Notes under the pieces: model-generated | What the model was told of the DNA's origin: nothing | What the model saw: the letters and a program-made list of their open reading frames with translations, nothing else | The model's database searches: none | Shown: piece after piece, positions 16,645 through 24,533 of the stretch | How the letters are laid out: every line of letters begins with the position of its first letter | Numbering within the stretch: position 1 is the first letter of the stretch | Made by a program: the position numbers and the translations under genes | Assembly (NCBI RefSeq): GCF_003206135.1 | Contig: NZ_PZJT01000020.1 | Location: 1 to 40,777 of the forward strand | Direction: 5' to 3' | Origin: Salinicola salarius | GTDB taxonomy: Bacteria > Pseudomonadota > Gammaproteobacteria > Pseudomonadales > Halomonadaceae | Length of the DNA: 40,777 nucleotides

Positions 16645-16670
16645 AAAAAACCCCGCCGAGGCGAGGTTTT
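16645..16670 (-). terminator. intrinsic terminator inside the tail operon
   Basis: On the - strand AAAACCTCGCCTCGGCGGGG runs into TTTTTT; the flanking A and T runs make it potentially bidirectional. It lies 17 bases past the stop of the membrane protein gene and just before the tape measure start. Confidence 0.65.
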
Positions 16671-16686
16671 CGGTATTAGGTTGGCT

Positions 16687-17055
16687 CTAGCCCTTGAACT
16701 CCAACAACCACTGTATGGCCTTGGGTGAACACTCCAGCGTAAGTCGCTTACCGCCTTCGATGTCAAGATCGGCGACGTTGCGCTTCTCTTTGATGAATCC
16801 AATGCCCAAGCCCAGCAGCAAGCCGAAGAAAGCGCCGACGAGCCCAAGAAGCATAAGCCCGAGATAACCGAGAATGAGGATAGCGAGCAGCCCTTTCCCG
16901 GCGTGAAATCCACCAACACTCTCGGTACGAGTATCGATGTTCTCGACTTGGCCAGGCTTGAATAGATACTTTTGCCCCGACTTCACCACCAGCGTGTTAT
17001 CGCGGCTGATATGGGCCGCACCACTGGTCCCGAACGATCCACCGATAACCTTCAT
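16687..17055 (-). CDS. two-helix membrane protein inserted between GT and tape measure
   Basis: A 122-residue protein starting MKVIGGSFGTSGAAHISRDN with AGGGGG 5-6 bases upstream of ATG. After a beta-rich 45 residues comes a long hydrophobic stretch (LLAILILGYLGLMLLGLVGA followed by FFGLLLGLGIGFI), enough for two membrane helices joined by a tight turn. A C-terminal soluble part containing CSPKAIQWLLEFKG follows. It is not part of the standard lambda tail set, and it is followed by its own terminator. This suggests a moron-like gene, for example superinfection immunity at the inner membrane. That role is inference. Confidence 0.65.
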   Translation of the reverse strand: MKVIGGSFGTSGAAHISRDNTLVVKSGQKYLFKPGQVENIDTRTESVGGFHAGKGLLAILILGYLGLMLLGLVGAFFGLLLGLGIGFIKEKRNVADLDIEGGKRLTLECSPKAIQWLLEFKG

Positions 17056-17127
17056 CAATCCCCCTGCGCGTATCGCTTTGTGTCGTATGCGCAACACTAC
17101 GCCACGATCCGCGCAGGCTGGCAACGG

Positions 17128-17801
17128 TTAGTCGTTGATCACTTCCATCGCCCCGCGCTCGATCTGCCCTACCTGCTCGAACACCTGCCAGGGCTCGGCG
17201 ATACCGCGCAGCCGGATCACAGCCTCGACCGCGCCATAATCCAGCCCCTGATAGATGATCGACTTACCGGTGACGATCGTGCGCCACTGGCTGCCGCACG
17301 ACAGAAACACCTGCAGCGCGTCCCAGTGTTCCGGCCAGCAGTCGCACGTTTCCGGCTGGTAGTAGCTGTCAGGCAATGAAACTCCCAGAATCTGCGCGTC
17401 GCTGGCCAGCTCGTTCTTGCCACCTGAGCCGGCGCCGGCCCAATGCCGGCCCAGGTCTCTCAGTTTTTTTGCGCGGCCGCCGCATGCCCCGCCTGGGCGC
17501 TGAACCAGCTATGGATCAGCGGCCCGCGCGTATGCGGCCATTTCAGGAACCACTCGCGCAGCTCGGCGTCATCCTCGACCGCTTTGCCTTTGCCATCGGT
17601 GATACCCAGCAGCTCGACCAGGTCGTCCTCGACCAACTGCTCGTCGGAGACGTTGCCGGCGTTGATCTCCTTGATCTTGGCCTGGCTGTCATCGACCGGG
17701 TACAGCTTCCAGCGCGCCTGGCAAGTGCTCGGCTCGCCCGTTTCCGGGTCGACGATAGTCACGTCGACCTTGATGGTAGTGATGTCGCTTTTGACGATCA
17801 T
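17128..17801 (-). CDS. tail assembly chaperone GT (-1 frameshift product)
   Basis: The frame of the T part has no good start of its own (only a TTG at 17376) but joins G in the -1 frame through A-AAA-AAC at 17469-17463. Slippage continues the protein as LRDLGRHWAGAGSGGKNELA and onward into PDSYYQPETCDCWPEHWDAL, which ends at 17128 and looks like the DUF1799 family. In lambda, G and GT coat the tape measure protein and recruit tail tube subunits during assembly. The predicted fusion is about 223 residues. Recognition of both the motif and the uninterrupted -1 frame makes this well supported. Confidence 0.8.
17460..17801 (-). CDS. tail assembly chaperone G
   Basis: A 113-residue protein starting MIVKSDITTIKVDVTIVDPE with AAGGGA upstream; a longer frame from 17840 lies partly in the tail tube gene. 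It ends HAAAAQKN just at the slippery site. Position between the tail tube gene and tape measure, and the overlap with a downstream -1 frame, identify it as the G component. Residues IKEINAGNVSDEQLVEDDLV look like the helical core of tail assembly chaperones. Confidence 0.85.
   Translation of the reverse strand: MIVKSDITTIKVDVTIVDPETGEPSTCQARWKLYPVDDSQAKIKEINAGNVSDEQLVEDDLVELLGITDGKGKAVEDDAELREWFLKWPHTRGPLIHSWFSAQAGHAAAAQKN
17463..17469 (-). other. -1 ribosomal slippery heptamer A-AAA-AAC
   Basis: On the - strand the zero-frame codons are GCG CAA AAA AAC TGA. The heptamer A-AAA-AAC is a canonical -1 slippage sequence placed directly before the G stop codon, and the -1 frame is then open to 17128. 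Confidence 0.8.
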
Positions 17802-17811
17802 GCGCGGTCCC

Positions 17812-18744
17812 TTACGTATAGGTGATGGTGAATTCGTCATCGCCCTGGTCGGGGTTCAGACGCATGTCCATCGAGTAGTGAACGATGCCGTCGCTGTCGC
17901 TTCGGCTGATCGTGGCCAACTGAACCTTGGGCGCGTCGACCTTGATGATGTTGCCGGCGACGGTGCCGTGGGTCAGCGAGACCGGTTCGAGAGTGATCGT
18001 TTTGTGGCTCTCGATCGCTTCGAAATAGTTCTTCGTCGCGATGTTCGGCGCTTCGATCTCGACGCTACCGGTACTCTCGCGATCGGTCACCTGCACGCTC
18101 TCGCAGCCGATCAGCGCGCGGTAGTTAATGGTGTTGCCGATGTTGAGGCTCAGCGATTGCAAGCATCCCTCATAGCCGTGAACGCTGCGGCCCGGCGTGT
18201 TCTGCTTGTTGACCACAACTTCGTCGACGACGTTGGCCGGTTGCTTGTTGATCGCCTCCGTCAACGCCTCGGGTCGCGAATAGAAGCCAGTGAACGTAAA
18301 GGACATCGTCGGGAACTGCTTGGCGGTAAATGACCACTCCACCGTGCCGCGCACGCCAGGCACTTTCTGCAGCTGGCCGTCTTCGACGAACCAGACACAG
18401 ACTGACTCGGCGTCATCCGTCACCGGCTGATAGGTGACCGAGACACCGGCTTCGATGGTTTCGGACATCGAGCAGGCGCGCAGCAGCAGCCCATACGCGG
18501 GTGGCGTACCCGGCACGCCAGAACCGGCAGCCGGAACCGTAGCGGTTACGGTGGTATAGGGCGCCGCGTTGGCCTGCGCCACAGCGCCGAAGTTCTGGCG
18601 CAGACGGTCGCGGGTGACGGTGTCGCCTTCGTAGGGGCTGGAATCCAGCTCGGAAACGACGATCAGCACCGCATCGGCGATTTCCGCGCCGGCACCGTAA
18701 GTGGCCTCCGGTGCGGCGAGCAGCAGCTTTTTACGCGTCTTCAT
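17812..18744 (-). CDS. major tail tube protein (gpV-like)
   Basis: A 310-residue tail tube protein starting MKTRKKLLLAAPEATYGAGA. The order U, small protein, V, G, GT matches the lambda type. The family pattern is a beta-rich core with YQPVTDDAESVCVWFVEDGQ and VRGTVEWSFTAKQFPTMSFT. Phage tail tube proteins of the P2/HK97-like DUF3168/tail-tube-3 type have similar segments. Six-subunit rings of this protein make the tube around the tape measure. It overlaps the preceding small gene by 14 bases. Confidence 0.88.
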   Translation of the reverse strand: MKTRKKLLLAAPEATYGAGAEIADAVLIVVSELDSSPYEGDTVTRDRLRQNFGAVAQANAAPYTTVTATVPAAGSGVPGTPPAYGLLLRACSMSETIEAGVSVTYQPVTDDAESVCVWFVEDGQLQKVPGVRGTVEWSFTAKQFPTMSFTFTGFYSRPEALTEAINKQPANVVDEVVVNKQNTPGRSVHGYEGCLQSLSLNIGNTINYRALIGCESVQVTDRESTGSVEIEAPNIATKNYFEAIESHKTITLEPVSLTHGTVAGNIIKVDAPKVQLATISRSDSDGIVHYSMDMRLNPDQGDDEFTITYT

Positions 18745-18901
18745 CGGCGTCTGGCTCCTGGGTGGGTTCGGGTTCGACGGCCGCTACCGGCGCGTCCTCG
18801 GTGTCTGACTGCGGTTCGGCTTGCTTCTTGCCGCCGCTGAAATGGGCAAGCTCGGGCTTGCCGCCGCGCAGCACGTAGCTGCCGCCGGATCGTGCGGGCA
18901 T
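18731..18901 (-). CDS. small acidic protein between tail genes U and V
   Basis: A 56-residue protein starting MPARSGGSYVLRGGKPELAH. The N-terminal half is basic and glycine-rich; the C-terminal half is highly acidic (EPEPTQEPDADEDA). An in-frame upstream extension enters the previous gene and is rejected. The ribosome binding site GAGGAAA precedes ATG. Similar short genes sit here in many lambda-like phages of Pseudomonas and Halomonas; the role is unknown, possibly assembly. Confidence 0.65.
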   Translation of the reverse strand: MPARSGGSYVLRGGKPELAHFSGGKKQAEPQSDTEDAPVAAVEPEPTQEPDADEDA

Positions 18902-18915
18902 GGGGTTTCCTCGCG

Positions 18916-19323
18916 TTAGCGAATGTGGGTATCGGTCGACCACATCTCGAGCCACCAGACGTAGCGGCCTTTCACGTCCGCCTGCTGGCCGCTCTGGTAT
19001 TCCATGGGGTCGTGATAGGGGCTGAAGTCGTGTCCGAAAAGCGCGCGGCGCACCTGCTTTCGCAGCTCGCGGAACCGATCGCGTGGTGTGACGATCCAGA
19101 CGCCGTAAACCTGCTTGAGCGCCTGCACCGGTCGCAGCGTCTCCGCCGAGCCTTCGGCCGCATCGTTCTCGATGTAGACGAACGCGGCGGGCAGCTCTTC
19201 GCTAAGGTCGTCTATCGGCTCGGCGAACCAGGCCTCGTTGACGCTCTGCAGCAAGGGGCACTCGGCGCGCAGGCGCTCTATCACTTCCAGCGTCAGATCA
19301 TCGCCACTGGCAATCTCGCTCAT
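18916..19323 (-). CDS. minor tail protein U (tail terminator)
   Basis: A 135-residue protein (MSEIASGDDLTLEVIERLRA onwards) that fits the gpU tail terminator family: an N-terminal helix, a central YGVWIVTPRDRFRELRKQVR segment and a C-terminal WWLEMWSTDTHIR. Lambda gpU is 131 residues. It ends tail tube polymerisation and joins the tail to the head. The ATG overlaps the stop of the Z-like gene (ATGA). Confidence 0.82.
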   Translation of the reverse strand: MSEIASGDDLTLEVIERLRAECPLLQSVNEAWFAEPIDDLSEELPAAFVYIENDAAEGSAETLRPVQALKQVYGVWIVTPRDRFRELRKQVRRALFGHDFSPYHDPMEYQSGQQADVKGRYVWWLEMWSTDTHIR

Positions 19324-19895
19324 CCTTTGCCTTCCTCCTCGAGCAGCACTTCCATGCGACGCGAGAACTCACGCGGCAACACGTCTCGCGCCACATCGGT
19401 CGCGCCGGTAATCACAGATTCATGCGCGACCATGCCGGGGATCGAGGGGCCATACTGGATGCGTGGCGACCCATCCTTGGCCCGGCGCATGATCTCGCCC
19501 TTGGCGTACCAGCCGCCGCGCACCACCTGCCGGCCCTTATCCTTGCGAACGCGAACCGAGACCCGGCGGCGGCTTGTCTTGAACTGACGACCGCGCACGC
19601 TGGTCGCCGTCACGCTAACCTTTCGCGTGCTCGGCTTGAACGTGGAAAGCGGCAGACGCCCGCCAATGTAGACGAGCGCCCGGGTGGCCATCTGGCGATA
19701 TTTGCGGATCTGAACCTTGCCGTTGAGATCCTTGGCGCGCAGCGGATAGACGCCGCGAACCTCGCGCGAGATGTACGTCCGCACGCGGCTCGTGGCCGTC
19801 GCCACCGACTGCCGTAGCGCTTTCTCGACCACACCATCGTTGAAGCGCTTTTTCAGGCTGTTGAGACGGTTGATGTCGTGCTCGTACTTGATCAT
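19320..19895 (-). CDS. minor tail protein Z-like
   Basis: A 191-residue very basic protein (MIKYEHDINRLNSLKKRFND onwards) rich in Arg and Lys. The helical N-terminus and the blocks VRTYISREVRGVYPLRAKDL and MATRALVYIGGRLPLS are typical of lambda gpZ (192 residues). It positions DNA or the tape measure in the tail end. Start at 19895 overlaps the previous stop (ATGA). Confidence 0.82.
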   Translation of the reverse strand: MIKYEHDINRLNSLKKRFNDGVVEKALRQSVATATSRVRTYISREVRGVYPLRAKDLNGKVQIRKYRQMATRALVYIGGRLPLSTFKPSTRKVSVTATSVRGRQFKTSRRRVSVRVRKDKGRQVVRGGWYAKGEIMRRAKDGSPRIQYGPSIPGMVAHESVITGATDVARDVLPREFSRRMEVLLEEEGKG

Positions 19896-20200
19896 CCAAC
19901 CTCCAGCTGGCGAAAGTCGCCATCGTCGGTGAGCTGGCTCAGCACCTCCCACGTCTTCCCGTCGATCACGATCTCGTCGCCGCGCTGGTACGTCGGCACC
20001 TGCGCCACCGGGATCTCGACCGCCTTGACCGACTTAGGGAGCTGATCACCTTCCTTGTAAACCTCGAACGACAGATCCAGCCCATACGGCACGCCCGCGA
20101 TCGTCTCGCCGTTGGCGCGCCGGTAGGTGGCCAGGCCGTCGGCGAGGTTTTCAGCGAGGACGCGGTTAGCCCGCGCCATCGCTTTGGCGAAGCGGCTCAT
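19892..20200 (-). CDS. head-tail joining protein (gpFII-like)
   Basis: A 102-residue protein starting MSRFAKAMARANRVLAENLA. The ATG overlaps the stop of the decoration gene (TAATG). The C-terminal half (IPVAQVPTYQRGDEIVIDGK, then TWEVLSQLTDDGDFRQLEV) is the small beta-barrel typical of the gpFII connector family. Lambda gpFII is 117 residues and forms the tail attachment ring. Position between decoration protein and Z fits. Confidence 0.8.
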   Translation of the reverse strand: MSRFAKAMARANRVLAENLADGLATYRRANGETIAGVPYGLDLSFEVYKEGDQLPKSVKAVEIPVAQVPTYQRGDEIVIDGKTWEVLSQLTDDGDFRQLEVG

Positions 20201-20547
20201 TACGCGCCGCTGGCGACGCTGGCCAGACCTTGGACGATGAACACCGTCGCGAAGCCGTCGGAGGCGTCGGTAGTCAGCGCCCCAATCGGGCCGGTACTGT
20301 CGGCAGCACCGGCGGCGACCATCTCGCCATCGAGCATCGACACGCGGGCACCGGCGAGCAGCCCGGATGCGCAAGGAACCTCTTTCCACTCGCCGTAGGT
20401 GTGGCCGACGAACTCTTCGCCCTCGTCAGCGCTGTCGAGCGGCACCAGCGTCAGCGCGCCGATCACCACGGGAATACCGGACGTCACGCCACCAGCGGGC
20501 GCGGTCATGGTCAGCGTCTTGCCACTACCGTTGAAATTCTTAGCCAT
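20200..20547 (-). CDS. head decoration protein (DUF2190-like)
   Basis: A 115-residue protein starting MAKNFNGSGKTLTMTAPAGG with AGGAGAG upstream. The segments GGVTSGIPVVIGALTLVPLD and EEFVGHTYGEWKEVPCASG are typical of the DUF2190/gpD-like family of capsid stabilising proteins. It follows the capsid gene but is separated from it by a terminator and a palindromic operator-like site, so it may be transcribed on its own. Confidence 0.85.
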   Translation of the reverse strand: MAKNFNGSGKTLTMTAPAGGVTSGIPVVIGALTLVPLDSADEGEEFVGHTYGEWKEVPCASGLLAGARVSMLDGEMVAAGAADSTGPIGALTTDASDGFATVFIVQGLASVASGA

Positions 20548-20579
20548 GGTTGGCTCTCCTGTTGGAAACAGTCTTAGAC

Positions 20580-20592
20580 GTGACAAAGTCAC
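20580..20592. promoter_or_regulatory. palindrome GTGACAAAGTCAC
   Basis: A perfect GTGAC-N3-GTCAC palindrome 33 bases upstream of the decoration gene start, between that gene and a terminator. Same family as the sites at 2964, 2996, 12061, 31711 and 39175. Confidence 0.6.
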
Positions 20593-20612
20593 ACCTAGAG
20601 AATCGCGCCCAC

Positions 20613-20633
20613 AAAAAAACCGCCGGCGGCGGT
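20613..20633 (-). terminator. intrinsic terminator after the capsid gene
   Basis: On the - strand ACCGCC-GCC-GGCGGT is followed by TTTTTT. It lies about 30 bases after the capsid stop, before the decoration gene. Confidence 0.7.
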
Positions 20634-20664
20634 CATCGGTGAGCGCGAGGGGTTACGCTGCCAA

Positions 20665-22758
20665 TCAGTTGCCCGGCAGCTTCACCAGCGTGCGGTAACT
20701 CAGCGGGGCGACGCCGGCATCCATGCGAACCTTGAACACCGCGCCGTCGACCGTGAAGCCCTGCTGCTGCTCCAGATACGGCGAGCTGTTCCCGTCCAGA
20801 TACGCCACTTCGATGGTGTCGAACTGGTTCGGATCGGCGGTCATGTAGCTGGTCGTCTTGCTCTGATCGTCGAGACGCGCATCCGCGATAACTTCGGTCA
20901 GACCGCGAACCGGGTTGGGTACGCGCGCCTCGGCCATCGCCGGGTCGAACTCGGCGGCATAGAGCGCACGGGTCGTGGACTCCATCGACACCGGCGTCAG
21001 GTGATACTTGGGTCGGATGTTCAGCGTCGCGTTGCCTTCCTTCTGCGTCGCCATCATCGTCTTGGCCTGGTCGATGCGAGCGATGGAGAGCGCACCCGCT
21101 GTCAGCTGGTTACCGCGATCGGCGCTGAACAGCTTCTTGTTGTCGCCCATCGTCGGGTTGGAGCCCAGCAACGCATAGACCAGATCGCCGACGGTACGGA
21201 TTGCGGCGCGGCCCATCATGCGCGGGATACGCTGCAGCGCCGACAGGTCGTCGTTGATGATTGCCTGACGGGTGATGCTCAGCAGTTCACCGTAGGTGGC
21301 CAGCATGATCTGCTCGCCGCGATCACCGACGCTGGCGTATTTGTATTCGGCGCCCTCGCGCACCTTGCGCAGCGACGGGAAGGTGGTCAGGTCGACACGC
21401 TGCATCGGACGGAAGTCCGGCAGGCTGCCCTGGGCGGTCCATTTCTGGAACGTCTCCTCGGCCTCGTCGTAGCCCTTGAGCATCTGACGACGTGCCACAT
21501 CCGCCAACAGGTGGCCGAAGTCGCTCGAGGTGTGCGTGAACGCTGCGCCGGCAATCGACATGCGGTCGCCGCCGAGGCTGGCAATACCCACGCCACGCTC
21601 GGTCAGAGAGGCGCGCGCCATTTCCATCAGCGTCATGCCGGCATAGGCGTTGTCTTTCTCCAACGCGTCCAGCTGAACACGTGCCGCGATGGCGTTGCGG
21701 ATGCCGTCGCCGACGATGTTGCCGTTGCCGGCATGCACGCCGTGATCGGTACGTGGCGGCGCAGTCGGCTCGGTACTGGCACCGAGCTTAGCCAGCAGTT
21801 GCTCGCGCGCGGCCTCGGCGTTGATGCTCATGTCATCCAGCAACGTGTCGCGCAGGGCGTTGTGCTGCGGGAAAGCCTGGAACACGGCCCTAACCGCGTC
21901 GCGGCGAGCGCGTTCCTGCTCCTGGAACTGCTGCATGGTCGGTGCCGGCTGACTGCCACCCTGCGGCTGGCCACTGGCTGGCGCGCCACCTTGCGGCTGG
22001 CCCCCGTCACCTTGGCCACCAGAGGGCGAACCACCCTGCGGCTGAGCGCCTTGAGGCTGACCGCCAGCGGGTTGACCACCTTGCGGCTGGCCACCTTGAG
22101 CGCGCGGCGCCAGTAGATTTTTCAATGCGTCGGGCATGTGCTCGAACTCCTGCAGTCGTTTCGATTTGAGCGATGCCGCCATGGCCAGCGGCTCCACCAG
22201 TTGATCGGCGAAGCCGTGCTCCACCGCTTCGGGACCGGATAACCAGGTTTCGGCCGCAAGCCAGCTGCGGATCTCGTCTTCGGTCTTTCCGGTCTTCTTC
22301 GTGTACGCCGTCAACAGCGTGGTCTCGACCTTGTCGAGCAGTTCCGCGTAACGGCGCATGTCGTCGGAATTGCCGCCCTGGATGCCCCACGGTTTGTGGA
22401 TCATGATCATGGCGTTTTCGGGGATGTAGACGGTGTTCCCCACCATCGCGATGACCGAGGCCATCGACGCCGCCAACCCGTCGATATAGACGTTGATCGT
22501 CGCGGGGTGATTGGCGAGCAGGTTATAGATCGCCATGCCTTCAAAGACGTCACCGCCAGGACTATGGATGTGCAGGTTGATGGTCTGCACCTCGCCCATG
22601 GCCTTGAGATCCTGCGAGAACTGCTTGGCGGTCACGCCCCAGGCACCAATCTCGTCATAGATAGCGATCTCGGCGACGCCCTGGGCGACGGCGCGGATCA
22701 TGTACCAGGTCTGATTCCCTACCTGATCAATCGCCGTTGTCGTTGCCGCCATCGCCAT
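20665..22758 (-). CDS. head maturation protease-major capsid fusion
   Basis: About 698 residues. The N-terminal 220 are a ClpP/S49-like protease: HIHSPGGDVFEGMAIYN, the nucleophile Ser in DGLAASMASVIAM and His in MIMIHKPWG. A low-complexity linker of PQGGQ/PAGGQ-type repeats follows (DNA about 21940-22100). The C-terminal 430 resemble Mu gpT-type capsid protein (SITRQAIINDDLSALQRIPR, MMGRAAIRTVGDLVYALL). Protease and scaffold would be cut from the capsid after shell assembly. The start is uncertain: ATG codons at 22758 and 22752 lie inside the portal gene's end and none has a clear ribosome binding site. An in-frame start at 22827 is less likely. Confidence 0.88.
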   Translation of the reverse strand: MAMAATTTAIDQVGNQTWYMIRAVAQGVAEIAIYDEIGAWGVTAKQFSQDLKAMGEVQTINLHIHSPGGDVFEGMAIYNLLANHPATINVYIDGLAASMASVIAMVGNTVYIPENAMIMIHKPWGIQGGNSDDMRRYAELLDKVETTLLTAYTKKTGKTEDEIRSWLAAETWLSGPEAVEHGFADQLVEPLAMAASLKSKRLQEFEHMPDALKNLLAPRAQGGQPQGGQPAGGQPQGAQPQGGSPSGGQGDGGQPQGGAPASGQPQGGSQPAPTMQQFQEQERARRDAVRAVFQAFPQHNALRDTLLDDMSINAEAAREQLLAKLGASTEPTAPPRTDHGVHAGNGNIVGDGIRNAIAARVQLDALEKDNAYAGMTLMEMARASLTERGVGIASLGGDRMSIAGAAFTHTSSDFGHLLADVARRQMLKGYDEAEETFQKWTAQGSLPDFRPMQRVDLTTFPSLRKVREGAEYKYASVGDRGEQIMLATYGELLSITRQAIINDDLSALQRIPRMMGRAAIRTVGDLVYALLGSNPTMGDNKKLFSADRGNQLTAGALSIARIDQAKTMMATQKEGNATLNIRPKYHLTPVSMESTTRALYAAEFDPAMAEARVPNPVRGLTEVIADARLDDQSKTTSYMTADPNQFDTIEVAYLDGNSSPYLEQQQGFTVDGAVFKVRMDAGVAPLSYRTLVKLPGN

Positions 22759-24322
22759 CGGTCTGGCGAAGCTGCCGGTTACGATCGCGGGCAGTGTCAG
22801 GCTTGGTGTTGCCGTACTGGTCTGCACCGTTCTTGCCTCCGTAGTTCTCGTGATAGGCGTCGGAGCTGAACACCAGCCCCTTTTCGCGATTCTCCGCGAT
22901 CTCGTCTTCGCGGCTCTGTTTCAGCTCCTGCGGGTTACGCCCGCGGGCTCGCGCCACTTCGCTCTCGTCGGCAAAGCCCGCCGAAACCAGTTGCTCCCAC
23001 GCATCCGCTTCGCGGCCGGGATCGATCCACGGCATGACCGGACCGAGATAGAAAGCGTTGTAGAGCGTGCTGCGGTCGAGATCTGACGGCAGCGTGACTC
23101 GGCCGCTGGCCACCGCCATATCGACAAAGCTGCGATAGACCCGCCGCGACCACTGATCACGGAACTGACCTTGCAGCAGGTCGTAACCCAGCTGAGCCTC
23201 GACAAGTTCCTGACGCTGAGCGCTGTAGGTTCCGTTGTAGTCTCGGTTCGCCGTGGAGTACCCCATCCTCGTACCAGCGGCGACTGCCCGCACCATCGCG
23301 CCCCGGAACCCATCCAACAGCGCGCTGGGTCGGTTCGACTGGATCGTGCCGACATCCTCGCCAGGCATGAGGCCGTCGAACACCATGCCGGGCGCAATCG
23401 GGATCGTGCGCGCCCCCGTTGAGGGAACACCACCCTGCTGCTGGCTTTGATCTTTTTGATTAAGGCCGTATTCGTGCGGGTCGCCCTTCTTGATATACAT
23501 CGTCATCGCCGCCGCGATGCGTGCCGCGACGCGCTCGCTCTCTTCGTAGTCCTTGAGATCCGCCAGACGCTGGATCACCGCATGAAGAACCGAGATTCCA
23601 CGGGACTGCTGCAGGCGCTTGCGATGCGCCAGGTGAATCATGTTCTCCGCCGGCACTCGTTTGGTCGACAGCGAAAACGCCTTCATGTCGCCGGGGTGCT
23701 GCTTGTAGACGTGATACGCCCGGACGCGGCGCCAGGCATTACGCTCGATGCCAGCGAAGATTCCCTGGCCGGGATCGTCGAAGTGGATCGGCATGAAATC
23801 CGCTTCGAGGCATTCCAGCGCGTAGGGCACGTCTGTCAGGTGGTCGTAGAACGGCACGCGGCCGCGCAACTCCTGCGCCAGCACTTCACCGTCGCGCAGC
23901 CAGCTACGCACGACCAGTCGTTCCATCTCCGGGCGCGTCATCTCGCCGGTGGTTTCGGGCCTGAGCGACCACGCCGCCCACTCGGCCTTGAGCTGCTTGG
24001 CCAGTTCTCGATGCCGCTTGCCGTCCAGCGTGAGCGGAATCGGCTCGACGCCCATGCCGTCAGCCCCGACGATGCGTTCCTCGAGACGGTCAAAGATGCC
24101 CGTGACCAGGTCGTGGTTTTCATCCAACCAGCGGGCCTGCTCGCGCAGCGAGCGTCCGCCGATCTGCGCCGTCATGTCGCCACTCAGCACCGAACCCTTG
24201 GCCTTGTTCGTGCGGGTTCTGTCGGCGGCTTCGTAGGCGTTGAACATCTGCCTCGCTGCCGCGCGACGCGCGCCCCACTGAGGCGCCACAGCAGCAATCG
24301 CACGTTCGAATCGGTTACTCAT
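22727..24322 (-). CDS. portal protein
   Basis: A 531-residue lambda gpB-type portal, starting MSNRFERAIAAVAPQWGARR. Family signatures include RSWLRDGEVLAQELRGRVPF, LECLEADFMPIHFDD, RVPAENMIHLAHRKRLQQSR, and MGYSTANRDYNGTYSAQRQE. It forms the dodecameric ring through which DNA is packaged. The start overlaps the end of the gpW gene. The C-terminus is acidic and polar (QTDGDGGNDNGD). Confidence 0.94.
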   Translation of the reverse strand: MSNRFERAIAAVAPQWGARRAAARQMFNAYEAADRTRTNKAKGSVLSGDMTAQIGGRSLREQARWLDENHDLVTGIFDRLEERIVGADGMGVEPIPLTLDGKRHRELAKQLKAEWAAWSLRPETTGEMTRPEMERLVVRSWLRDGEVLAQELRGRVPFYDHLTDVPYALECLEADFMPIHFDDPGQGIFAGIERNAWRRVRAYHVYKQHPGDMKAFSLSTKRVPAENMIHLAHRKRLQQSRGISVLHAVIQRLADLKDYEESERVAARIAAAMTMYIKKGDPHEYGLNQKDQSQQQGGVPSTGARTIPIAPGMVFDGLMPGEDVGTIQSNRPSALLDGFRGAMVRAVAAGTRMGYSTANRDYNGTYSAQRQELVEAQLGYDLLQGQFRDQWSRRVYRSFVDMAVASGRVTLPSDLDRSTLYNAFYLGPVMPWIDPGREADAWEQLVSAGFADESEVARARGRNPQELKQSREDEIAENREKGLVFSSDAYHENYGGKNGADQYGNTKPDTARDRNRQLRQTDGDGGNDNGD

Positions 24323-24533
24323 CGACGAACCTCGCGAAGCTAAAGACGCCGCCACCGCGCCCTCTGAGTTGCTGAACGCGGCGCTCCCAATACTCCCGCC
24401 CCTTTCGGATCTCGGCGAGATTGGCCATGGTCAGCGTGCGGCCGTTCTTCGAGAACGACTGGCCTTGCAGCACCGCCATTTCGGCTTCGATGTAGAAGCC
24501 GACCATGTCTTGAGCTTGCTGGACTGGGGTCAT
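24315..24533 (-). CDS. head-tail connector gpW-like
   Basis: A 72-residue protein starting MTPVQQAQDMVGFYIEAEMA, followed by ILQGQ-like LQGQSFSKNGRTLTMANLAE and IRKGREYWERRV. This is the classic gpW pattern (lambda gpW, 68 residues), which joins the portal to the tail attachment protein. The ATG overlaps the terminase stop (ATGA); a GTG 6 bases earlier is less likely. Confidence 0.93.
   Translation of the reverse strand: MTPVQQAQDMVGFYIEAEMAVLQGQSFSKNGRTLTMANLAEIRKGREYWERRVQQLRGRGGGVFSFARFVDE

Noticed and set aside
21001..22116. 371-codon + strand frame opposite the capsid fusion
   Set aside because: Antisense shadow; the low-complexity end (TLRLATL repeats) mirrors the PQGG linker.
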